Origin: Polytrichum commune
Taxonomy: Eukaryota; Streptophyta; Polytrichopsida; Polytrichales; Polytrichaceae
Reading direction: 5' to 3'
NCBI GenBank assembly: GCA_950295325.1
Contig: OX485806.1
Span: 35,710,001-35,774,000 of the forward strand
Length of the DNA stretch: 64,000 nucleotides
Shown here one piece after another: positions 24,041-34,762 of this stretch; position 1 is the first letter of the stretch, and the number at the start of each line of letters is the position of its first letter. Made by a program: the position numbers and the translations under genes. Under the pieces are notes generated by a model. It was not told where the DNA came from. It worked only from the letters and a program-made list of their open reading frames with translations, and did not search any database.

Positions 24041-25529
24041 TGTAGGAGAGGAGGCTATGAGCATTGGGTTATAGGAGTGAATGCATGTGGCTATAAGCAA
24101 AGTAATAAAAGGTTGCTAAAAACGAACATGAGTATAACTTAGTTAATCTGAGGCAATAATCCGAGAATGATTGAAAACTGAGTGGGAGAATTGAAGATGG
24201 GATGTCATTCCATATTGATTAGAATGGAAGTTGTGATTAAGATAATTATCATGAAATCAATGGCATGGAGGGCATTGATGTGTTGAGGAGGAATTGAGAA
24301 GTTAAAGGCTGAGAGAGCCGAATTTTGAAGTTGTTTAAGGAAATGTTGGCGGTAGCCTCAAAGGTGCGTTGATTGTAAGATTTGAGAGGCAAGAAAGATA
24401 AAGAAAGGAAGATAAAGTTTATGGCAATGAGCAAGTGAGCATGATCACCTAGCATGTGAAGGAAAGTGAAGCCTAATTGTTGACAAAGGCAATAGCCTTT
24501 GAAAACCAAAGGAAGTTAGTTGAGAAGCTTAAGATGAAGAATCAATAAGCTCAAGAAGGGCAATGGCCTAGTAGAGATTAAATATTGACATGACCAGTGG
24601 AAGGTTGAGAGGAAGCTAATCCTCACAGGGTTAGGGAAAGTCAAGCCTATTGAGAATGGGAGAATTCAATGAAGCCTTGGAGGGCACATGTGAGATTAGA
24701 GAGAGTTGAAAGGTCATAGCTAAGGCTTAGACGAGAGATGAGAATTAGCTAAACGAGAGAAGACATTTCCTTGGGTGGGTGCAAAGAGAAAAACATAGCC
24801 TAGCAGGCCTACCGGTACCTTGTTAGAGGATGCAATGAGTCTATATGTAGAGATGACGAGGCATAAAGTTACTTTTAGCAAGCTATAGGCTATCAAAGAC
24901 ATTACCGTGGTAGAAAGAAGATAATAGCCTATTGGAGTAAGTTTGTATCCAATGACGTCTATTTGAGCACACAAGACATAGCCTTTAATAAAACATATAG
25001 CCTATCTTGATTATGTGTTGATCTAATGTTAACCCGTGTGGGTGATTCTGGAGACAAATCCACCAAAGACGAAGATGATGATTATAGTCATGAAGAGTTG
25101 CATGATGCTTGTAAGTTGATTAAGAGAATCTCACTTTGAGATTATTGCAAGCATAATTCATGACAATCAATGACTATGGGATTACTCACAAAACATTACC
25201 CAAAACATTGTCCTAACCATGAGTCATTGCCTATTTGCCAAGTTTTTGAGCTTCACGATTGACATAGAGGATGGAATTAGAGTGATAGGAGTCCACACAC
25301 ATAGGACAAAACCACACACGACTAAGGAAACACCAAGGAACCATAAGAGTGTGAATTAAGTTTTATTGAAAGGGAAGGAAGAAGTAAAAGGCATATATTG
25401 TTATTAGAAACCTTAATCCAATGCAACATTAATCCTTATAGACACTAGCTTAGTCTTCTCTTAAATCTTATACCTTGGGTTTTTCTTCTTCTTTGAGTTA
25501 GTTTAAGTGATAGCAATAACCTAACTACA
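24041..25529 (-). mobile_element. LTR family B copy, inverted
   Basis: On the minus strand it begins at 25529 with TGTAGTTAG, exactly like the copy at 9334, and aligns with it through 'cccttatagacactagct', 'cgtgaagctcaaaaacttgg' and 'ttggattaagg'. The left limit is uncertain: TGTAG at 24041 is a candidate end, but the 5 bases beyond it (GAATG) do not match those beyond 25529 (ACTAC), so the end or the duplication may be lost. No coding genes inside. Confidence 0.6.
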
Positions 25530-25995
25530 ACTACACTCAACATTGAGGAGGGCGCAGGTGATGACACCTTGTGAAAGTTGGAGGGGATAGTCGAACTCCC
25601 AAATCACAAAGTGGGGGCAAAAGTGTTCAAGGGTTCCCAACTCGGGGTTCCTAGGGATCAACCCCAAGTTTATTATTAACCTTTTGACACACCGATACAT
25701 GGTTGGCAAATATAGAAAATTGGCCTCAATTCAAGCCTTCACCTAGCTGTGGCTTGACATCTTGCAACTTTAAGTATAGCTTTAATATATACCAATTACA
25801 TCAATTACTTGGGAGTGAACAAAGGGGTGGTATTTTTTTCATGTGGCCAAAACCGTCTTCCAATCGCAGACCAAACATATTGCCCCTCCATATATAATAG
25901 ATGGTTCTTACCAAAAGCGACTCTTAAATATTTTCACCTAAAACGAGGAATGTTTGAAATTTGAACATGACAACCTCAAGTCAGTTTTGGACACC

Positions 25996-26027
<32 letters not shown>

Positions 26028-26195
26028 CATGTTCAAGTTGTGTAGTTTATTCGTATAATTTTCAAATTTACATACTAAAATTTGTGGACATTATCTTTCA
26101 ATTACCAACAAGACCCGAGAAAAATTAAGAAAATCTAATAATGATAACTTTAATGCTCATATGCTTGACCCTTAAACGCTCATGCAACCCGCATG
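25530..26195. other. Gene-free stretch with A run
   Basis: Contains an A homopolymer of about 25 near 26001-26026. No gene recognised. Confidence 0.45.
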
Positions 26196-26200
26196 GGTCG

Positions 26201-27344
26201 TATGAGCCCAAAATGGTTGCTCATATTTGTTTTATGTTTAGAATTTACTTAGAATTGCATTTGAAGTTGTTATTGAAACAATTAAAAGTATTAAAAAGAG
26301 TGAGGCTTGGTGTGGGGTTATGTTTTAGGCCTTAGGTTTATTTTGTGTGGTTAATTAGAGGCTTAGTGGCATTAGGATTTGTTTTGGTTAAATGAGTGTT
26401 GTGTGATGAGGCAAGGGGAAGGGCCTTGGGCTTAAACGTTTGAATTAGGACATGTTCGTGTTGGTTTAGGGGTGAAGGGTTTAGTGGATAGGATTGGGTT
26501 ATTTTTAGATGTGGGAGGTTTAAGGGTTGTGATGGGTTTTTGGTTGACTCTCTTCTCTTGGGTTGAGCGGAGGGGAGCTCGGGTAAGATTTGAGTGAGCT
26601 TGTTGGTTAGCTTGGCAGCAAGGCTGCGGTGGATTCAGGCAGCTAGGTTGCGGTCAGCATTGGGTGAGCTTGTTGGTTAGCTCGGCAGCAAGGTTGCGGT
26701 GGATTCAGGCAGCTAGGCTGCGGTCAGATGGAGTGAGCTTGCTGGTTAGCTCGGCAGCAAGGTTGCGGTGGATTCAGGCAGCTAGGCTGCGGTCAGATTG
26801 AGGGAGCTTGCTGGTTAGCTCGGCAACAAGGCTGTGGTGGATTCAGGCAGCTAGGTTGCGGTTGTATTTTGAGCTAGGCTGCCGTTACTAGTATTTAAGG
26901 TTGGCTGGGACGGTTGAATAGTGAGGCAAGTGACAGGTGATGACGGGTGTAACCCCGAACCCACAACCCACACATCGTAGTACTTCAAGTAATAAGGAGG
27001 AATGGAGTCATAAGAAAGAGGGGGTTTATTAGTGCTCAACCTACATTATATCATGGCTAGTTACCTAATCTTGGGAGGATTGATTAGTGTAGATCATTAG
27101 CTATTAGTGTAATTGGGTGTGCACTTGTGTGGGGTGTTGATAGGGTAGTTAAGAGGACAATAAAAGAGAAAAGCGTTTGTCAACGCTTGTACTCATGATA
27201 TGGAATAAATTGGTGTGACCAAAGGGATGTGTGATGTAATGGGGATGAATGATGGAGGAAGGATTAAACTAAGACGAGTATGAATGTGATCCCCATGCCC
27301 TCACCCGGACTAGGACGCTTAAGGGTGGGTGGTTTGGCCTCACA
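26201..27344 (-). mobile_element. LTR family A solo copy, inverted
   Basis: Read on the minus strand it starts TGTGAGGCCAAACC at 27344 and ends TTTTGGGCTCATA at 26201, matching both ends of the insertion at 45676-47312. The flanks are GGTCG (26196-26200) and AGTCG (27345-27349), a 5-bp duplication with one mismatch. It is 1,144 bp and has no coding genes. The interior differs from the other copy by containing a 70-bp tandem array. Confidence 0.75.
26596..26880. repeat. Tandem array, 69-70-bp unit, four copies
   Basis: Units starting GAGCTTG(T/C)TGGTTAGCT begin at 26596, 26666, 26735 and 26804. Each contains 'ggcagcaagg.tgcggtggat' and 'caggcagctagg'. The array lies inside the LTR-A copy. Confidence 0.88.
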
Positions 27345-27349
27345 AGTCG

Positions 27350-27799
27350 CCACCCAATATTCTAATGGAGTTTGTGACCAACTAGGTAGCAATCTACATG
27401 AATGGAAGGTATCAATTGGTGTAGGGTGATGTCCACTACCATGTGGGTCAAAATAGCATGTAAAACCCTCAAGCTCCAAGCTCAAGCATGTAGAATTTGA
27501 TGTTAGGTCGACATTGCTTTTTTTGGGAGATGATTCCAAGTGTTGCCCAAATGAAGGACCCAAATTTACAAGCCAATATCTTTCACATAAGGTGTCCAAT
27601 TTAGGTGGGGTTTTCCCCTTAGGACAAGGTGACGGTTATGCACAACTTTACCGGATGGATTCGGAAAACAATTACTGCACATGTTGCGTGCTTCATGAAA
27701 AATGGAGAATCTACCCTAAATAACCTTACGTGGCCCTTCTAACTTTGAGGGTGACAACTTCATCTAAATTTGTTAAAAAAATCCAAAATTTTGGGAGTA
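27350..27799. other. Gene-free stretch
   Basis: Open frames on both strands near 27264-27723 overlap and have no motif. Nothing else recognised. Confidence 0.4.
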
Positions 27800-28135
27800 G
27801 CTCACTTGACATGCACATAATATATCATGGCAAAGTTGAAACTTTCTAAATTTTATGGCATGATCAAAATGGTCATGAAAAAAAAATGAATTCTTTTCTA
27901 GATGCCCACCAGTTGAAGACCATGTTCATACGTTAAGCTGACCTAGAAAATATGATCCGATTGACTTAAAAAGTTCACAGCAAAAACATATGGTAATCTA
28001 GTTCACATCCGTATGGTTGAATCTTAAAACAACAAAGTGTACTTGACTACAAAATAGAAATTCTCTGCACCAATACTAGAAATGCCTGAAAATGGAATGT
28101 GAAGGCTTGAGCGTTTAGGGGTTAAACTAAAAATA
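27800..28135 (+). repeat. Dispersed repeat E, copy 1
   Basis: Aligns with 34415-34695: 'atgatcaaaatggtcatgaaa', 'tctagttcacatcc(g/a)ta(t/c)ggttgaat', and a shared right end 'gaaaatggaatgtgaaggct'. No coding capacity. Confidence 0.65.
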
Positions 28136-29044
28136 TAGGTGTCAGTACAATAACCTTTATTTCCACAGTGCACTGCAGTCCAATTTGTTCAGCAAGCTCA
28201 AGATACCCATGGGCATTGGAATTTGGCTCTTCATAAAGTCCACTCCACATGGGCAGGTTTTAAGCATTCTTATGATCCCAACACAATTCTTGAACCACAT
28301 TTACGGAATTCAAGCTCACATGGGCAATTGGATTCTAAGGTTCTGCAATAATACAGCCGCTACATAGCCGGCCCAACACTAAACAATTAAGTAAGAATGC
28401 CACATTATTCTGAAAAGAATAAACATAAATTATTGGAATTATTACAATTTACACCTTACATATTTTCTAGAGCATGGTCAATTCTCACTCCACACAAGCT
28501 TATGTAGTTTGATAATACATTTTGGAATATTAATTAGTGGAGGGGTTGGCATTATAGTCTAGGTCATTCTTAGTCATTGCAAAGAATACGGGTTAACATG
28601 AAATTGCAAGATTATGTATCAAAAACTTGGTATGTGTCCTTGATGCATTTTTGGACCTCAATTTCACATAGAAGATGCACTTATTTGGGATTATGCCCAA
28701 CTAGAGAAAGTTTGTCAGTCAAACAAAGTACCACCTTCAAAAATAACTGTGAGTTGAAAATTTTGTACAAGAGATATGTACAACTTTCAGCAAGCATTTC
28801 CCAAGAGGCAAGGAGGGTTGAAGAGAAAATTCATGTGAATAGATTTTAAGAGCTTGATTATGCAAAGAAGATTTTTTTTTGGAGTTGTGTTAAACTAAGA
28901 AAATATAAATTTAAAATTGCCATTTGAAAGATACAAACAAATACATATAAGAGGATTCCGGGGCTTTAGCTCTCAAGTTTACATATCCCACATGGCTTGT
29001 GGTCACCTCGTGGAGAGGGATTATATGTTATTTAGTACGTGATG
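28136..29044. other. Gene-free stretch
   Basis: Nothing recognised. A 90-codon frame at 28577-28849 has no motif. Confidence 0.4.
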
Positions 29045-30490
29045 TGTAATGAAATGAAATTGACTTTAAAGTTTGGGAGGCCAAAAATGCTAATGGGACT
29101 GAAAGTAAATCATGATGGTTTCGACTAGATAATTCTCTAGAGTGGTAGGTGCAGTAGCCTTAGTGAAGATATAGAGGCCAATGTCTAGTTGACTGTCCAA
29201 TTGAAAGAAAATTTTGAAGTTTCCCAGAATTGCATCCTCAAGTAGTGGTGGAAAGTTATCTCTACTGGGATCGTACAGGGGACATTTCAATACAAAATGT
29301 GCCTCATTTTCAACTACATTATAGGAGCAAAAGTGGCATAGTCTAGTATCTCTAGAGATAGGGATAATCGACCATTGTCCAATTTCAATGGCAAGTCTAT
29401 GGTTTGAGGTGCAGTAGGCAACAATGATCTTGCATTGTGGTGGTCTCAATGGTTGCTTCAAACACAATTCACATTTGTATTTTGAGAAAATCCTTAAGGT
29501 GGAGATAATCTACTTTCTTCCTTATGAGATGGAAAGAGTTCCACTCTTTAACAAGAAAATCCTCCCTAATATCATCATATGTGTTCTTTTGATGTGGTTG
29601 GGTTGTCATGGGAGACCCAATAAGAAAAACCTCATGATGTCTTCGACATGGTTGTCGATTTGTGCTAGGTGTTGAATCCTTGTTCAACCAAATGTGAGGA
29701 AAGTGACATTGCTTTACTAACTAGCCAAGCGGGGGACAAGTGAGCAAGTTGTTGTTGGAAGCCCATAGTGAGCTTGAGAGCATATGATTGTACGGAAAAT
29801 TCTCCAAACTTGACAAGCAAAATGATAGGTAGTTCAAGAACACACTTTGATGTGAGACATCATATGCATCTTCATGCCCTTCTCGAAAACCTTTCAATGA
29901 GAGTTTTTCAAGTTGCCTCCCCAAATTTCAATGACAAATATGAAAGTTGGAAGCACCAAAACCTTGAATAGATGGGTTTTGAGTTCCCAATATCTGACTT
30001 TGACTATTGCTTCTTTCCTTGAGTTACCGCCCATCAAGGCTTTCATACTTGTGATTCTTTGCCTTTTACTAGATGGCTCAAAGTAACCATGTGAAGAAAA
30101 ATCAATCCCAAGGTATTCGTATGCATAGATTATCTCAATTTGTTCCTTGTCTAGGTAAAATGCCTCTTGGTTTAATTTCCTTTGTTGAAACCAATATCAT
30201 GATTTTAGTCTTAGATAAGTTGACTCAAAGGCTAGAAGAAGTGCATAACTCATATAGCTTGGCCAAAAGTCTTTGTAGGCCCACTCTTGATTTAGAGAGT
30301 AGAACAACATCATCAACATAACGAAGAATGGCAACCATTATTTTAGATAAACACGGAGAATCCATGTTGATCTTGTCCAAGCATGTTTCAAGTTCATCAA
30401 TGTACAAGCCGAATAATATGCAGGAGAGGGGACATCCTTGTTTAAGACCAACGTCAGACATTACTTCAACCATGTGTGTCGCCATTTATT
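29045..30490 (-). pseudogene. Decayed non-LTR retrotransposon (LINE) with RT motif
   Basis: Minus strand, read from 30490 to 29045. The first open piece (30485-30225) carries reverse-transcriptase motifs VGLKQGCPLSCILFGLYIDE and YVDDVVLLS, the family's YxDD catalytic box. A frame-broken middle follows, including KEWNSFHLIRKK near 29520. The last piece (29467-29090, 125 codons) has CTSNHRLAIEIG, LCHFCSYN and HFVLKCPLY, a Cys/His zinc-binding-like end. The 3' end is AATTTCATTTCATT-type sequence at 29045-29062 (minus sense). No endonuclease domain is present, and several frames are needed, so it is 5'-truncated and inactive. Confidence 0.82.
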
Positions 30491-31184
30491 CGAACTTTTG
30501 TGTAGACTATGATGTACATGGTTTATTCATGTTGTTGTAAATGAGATGGTACACTGTACGCAATCATTGGAGATCTGCCCAAAGCTTGTCACATGGGATT
30601 GTTTTGAGAGTTTTTTTGAACATCTTACACCTAGTGTTGGATATTTGCGAATATGCCTACATTTAGAAAAATATAGGAAACTTGTTGGAAATTTGGAAAT
30701 TACCATTTAAAGTGTTTGACCAAATTTTGGCACTTTAAATAATTGTGGCGGATTTGCCATTTGCCTAGAATATTGTATGGTCATGTCTCATCAGGCACAT
30801 CTCTACCTAACTCCAATTTCCACGTCATTTCTCAACAAGTTTCAACCAATCACATGATGGCATGTAACAAATTTTGGTAAATTTTGGTAATTTTAATAAA
30901 TACCAAAGTGTTCTCATCAACTTCTTTGTGTTTAGAGTTGAGGTATATGAACACAAATTTGTCCCTATTGTGGAAACTTCCAACTCTACAATACTTTGGC
31001 CATTGGATTTGCTTGGGAACTGAGTAATCCGGTTAGCAATCGTGTATCACATAAATTGTCATGTCAAGTTTAAAAATTGGAGCTATGATGCAAAAGTTAC
31101 TAGAGCTCAAGTGAAGATGTTTTTACTTTTGGAGTGATTGCATACTCCCTCCTAATTGTGTTCAATATAACCTAAAATGGTGTT
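30491..31184. other. Gene-free stretch
   Basis: Nothing recognised. Confidence 0.4.
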
Positions 31185-31300
31185 TATATTATGACCACAT
31201 AGTCCAACTCCGTTGTAACACATGTCTTTTTGGTGTCCATTAATAACTGCACACCTTACCATGGAGTAATTAAATATAGGTGACTAACGCGTGTCCGATT
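31185..31300 (+). repeat. Dispersed repeat R1, partial copy
   Basis: Contains 'catagtccaactccgttgta', 'tgtctttttggtgtccat' and 'aaatataggtgactaa', the R1 core words. Confidence 0.55.
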
Positions 31301-34177
31301 AGAAGGGTGACTAAGAGCAAGCACATAAAGTCCACATGCCTTAACATAAAGATTGCACAAAGAACCCATTGCAATTTCTCTTGTAAGGTTCATGTTTTGG
31401 CTTCAAGTATGTCTATTCAACAACAAATCATGTGCTCTACAATGATTCTTGATCCCATTGTTTTGAAACGGTCAACCGTCGACTAGTGTTGACGGCAACA
31501 TGTTGACAAAGATTATGGTTTAAAAGGGATACCAAAATGATATGTGTCACAATGAAATTGGACTATGTATTTAGAATATAGGCATAATTCAATGTCAAAA
31601 ATTAATACAATTGTGGAAACATAATATATTATCACTTAAAAAACAAGAGAATATTCATTGTCACATCCTAAAACTTTTGCATCCGGGCCAACTATGATTA
31701 TGAAATGACAAAGTATGTGGTTTGCAATTGCTGATTGGAAGAGACAATTCATGATCCACTTCAATAGTCAAATTTGTTTGTGGAGTTGGACCCCCCCCAA
31801 TAGGGCCTGATATTTTAGGTGATCAAGTATCAAGGCAGGTAGTAACTTGAGAGATGTTTGAGGATGTAACAATTGGATATCCAAGCAAGATCTCTTCAAT
31901 GAGCTCCCAACGCCCTTTAAGAGTTGTGATAAAATAGAGTTATCCATAAAGTCACGCAAAGAGGGAAAAAGCCGTGGATTCGATCATTCTTTAAGAAACT
32001 TTCTATTCGGATCTCGTCAGCTCGTCATGATGTATCATAGCCTATTTAAAAAGTTGGGGTGCAACTTTTGGGACATCCTCTTTCCACCTCTCAAACTTTG
32101 AAGAAATTTTAGAATCTATAATAGGGTGTGCCCATGGAATCTGTTGTCTTAAATCCTGGATTGGCCTATGCAAGGCTAACTTGGCCCACCCATCCTAGTA
32201 CGTAGGACAAGCTAAAAAACTGATTTTTAATAGGTAGACACCGCTTTTTGTATATGGTTATTGTAAATATGAAAAAAACTTGGGCGACTGTACGTTGATT
32301 CTCATAAAACTCAAGGTTTGGGACTAAAAGCCATGGTTTCATCTGCATAACTATACAAATAACTCTCTTGCATCAAGATTGGGTGATCACAATCTATCAC
32401 TCAAACTATTTCTGTGAATTTGTTGTTGATGCCAATCTTTGATTTGCACAAAGCTTAAGTTGCAACTCCAAGCAATCAATAAGCCACCTGATTTAGTGGT
32501 TGGAAAATTTCAAAACTTGCAGTGTGTGTGTGTGTGTATATGGAATCTGGGCTTGAGGATGGAATCTGCTCTGACAGCCACATATCAGATGAATCTTGTG
32601 CGTAAACTCGAGCCTTGGAATAGATGCTAAGGATTATTCAAGAGAGGTGGCCTCTATGTACGGGGAAAACCGACGGCTAGTTCATTATCAGCCGATGGAT
32701 TTCCCCTCATGGCCGGTCCACATTTCCAACCATCGGATGGCAATCCGACTGTAATTTCAATCCTCCGGCAATTAGCCGATGGACCAGAAAATGTCCCGGA
32801 AATGTAGCCGATTCTTCTTGTGAGTTACTGGATTTCAGCCGGAAGCATCCAGAGCGCTATTTGTCTGGGGCATCTGATGATGCACTTGAGGAAGTACCCT
32901 AAATCTTAAACTTTTTGAATTATGCAACCTTTCCATGACCAAATCCAATTGCTTCTATGAAGAACTGGGGGACCCTTGGCCTTCAAGCGGTGAAGGCATT
33001 GCTAGGTTCAATTCCTGCCAAGGATATTAACTCTTCAAATTTAAAGTTTTGAACATGCCTTTCTTTTCACTTATTCAAGATTTTGTACTGAGAAATGATT
33101 TCTAATAACTTTTCATACATTTTTTAAACAATTAGTGCCGATATGAATTCCATTTAATGGGATATTGGCCAATGAAAATATGAAAATATAGGCAATTGGC
33201 CGATTGATTTTACAAAAGACCGATTCTTGCCGATGTAAATTGGAAAATATCCGACCCTTCGTAGCAACTACCGGCAATTAGCCACTAAGGCTTCAAAAAC
33301 TTCCCGAACTCTGGGTGGCCTAAGTAGTTGTTTTTGACTACTATGGAATGGGGGGACTCTTGAGCACACACATCCATTGTTCGGAACCGTGTCGTAGCCG
33401 TATTTTAAGCGGTTTTCAATGTTTTTAGAGTTATTCGCAAAGTCCCTCAAAGATTGGCATCAAACTGTGGATTTGATCCTTCTTTGAGAAAACTTCGCTA
33501 ATCAAAGATTGGCATCAACAATCGCTTTTTCCATGTGTCATGAGAATTTCAAGCATGGGGAGAAACACAAAAAAGAAAAAGGTCTCGTATGAATACCCAA
33601 AAAAAATCAAAAGTGGTATATAGTATATAATTATTATATGTATTTGATTCTTTTGGTGGTGAGATTCTTCTAGGTTAGAATCCTATCATATGATGGCATG
33701 TGGATCTATAGGTCAAGGTGTGGGGTAAGATGGGGACGATGGATTCCTAGGATGATTGAACTTGATTTGATGAATTTCGCTTTTGCTCTCAATGGGTGAA
33801 GCGTGGCCAAGTTGTCTGCTTGGGGGGGGGGGGTGAATGTATGACAAACATTAGTGCTATATGAAGATAAGTGGAGTCACAACACCAATATTTAGTTGCC
33901 TTGTAGAATTGCAAAAGTGAGTGTGGAAATATTGTGACGACAATTTGGTCTGCCATAAATTTGGCCTAGCAATTTGTCAAAATTTTCGTAAATTTAGCAT
34001 AAGTTTCTAAGTTTGCCAATGGCCCTCCTTGAAATGTTTAGAGTTAATTTTTTTAACTACTGATAAAGAGGGAAAATAAAATGATTTGTAGATGATTTCA
34101 AAGCTAGGTGACCCACCCAAGCTATTACTCATGTTTAACCACCCGAAGGGTGGTTGCTCATGCTCGCATGGCACCAC
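31301..34177. other. Gene-free stretch with GCCGAT-rich section
   Basis: No gene recognised. Between about 32670 and 33245 the words GCCGAT, CCGATG and CCGGCAATTAGCC recur in both orientations. A (TG)n microsatellite is at 32520-32538 and a G run at about 33822-33831. Confidence 0.45.
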
Positions 34178-34179
34178 TA

Positions 34180-34395
34180 TACTGTTTATGGTATTTAGTG
34201 TCACTTACTACTTGGAGTTTAGCAATGCTATAATTATTTATTAGAACATGTGTTCTTATCAAGTGAAGTCATGTATGTTCAATAATGTTCAAGCAACCTA
34301 TATGACTTTCAATGGTAGAAGTTGCATCTACGGCAAAAAATTGATAGCATTGCGTAAATTCAAATAATAAGTGACACTAAATATTGTTGATGGTG
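34180..34395. mobile_element. MITE family 1, copy 2
   Basis: 216 bp flanked by TA (34178-34179 and 34396-34397). The TIR inner half GTATTTAGTGTCAC matches GTGACACTAAATAT at the right end; the tips have diverged. The interior ('gcaatgctataattattta', 'gatagcattgcgt') matches 16160-16361 and 57255-57468. Confidence 0.68.
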
Positions 34396-34414
34396 TAGAG
34401 AACTTCTAGGTCAA

Positions 34415-34695
34415 GGTGTGACATGACCAAAATGGTCATGAAACGAAAAATTTCAAAACTTTCTCTAGCTGCCCCCCATATGAAGGCGTTGTTCATATGT
34501 CAGTTTGACCTAACAAATGTGGTCTAATTGACTTCAAATTCTCATAGATAGCATATATGATAGTCTAGTTCACATCCATACGGTTGAATTTGAAACAAAT
34601 AGAGCCTACTTTTCTACATAACATAGATTGTGAGCACTGGTGCTTTAGGTGCCCGAAAATGGAATGTGAAGGCTTGAGCGTGTAGGGATTAAAAC
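34415..34695 (+). repeat. Dispersed repeat E, copy 2
   Basis: Same block order as 27800-28135, ending 'gaaaatggaatgtgaaggct'. It sits between a MITE and the inferred first exon of SDR gene 1, so it occupies that gene's promoter region. Confidence 0.65.
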
Positions 34696-34762
34696 CACAA
34701 TCCAGAGCCAACTTTACGGCCGCTAAGGTGCATACTGTGCTGCCACCTGGAACTGCTCACGC

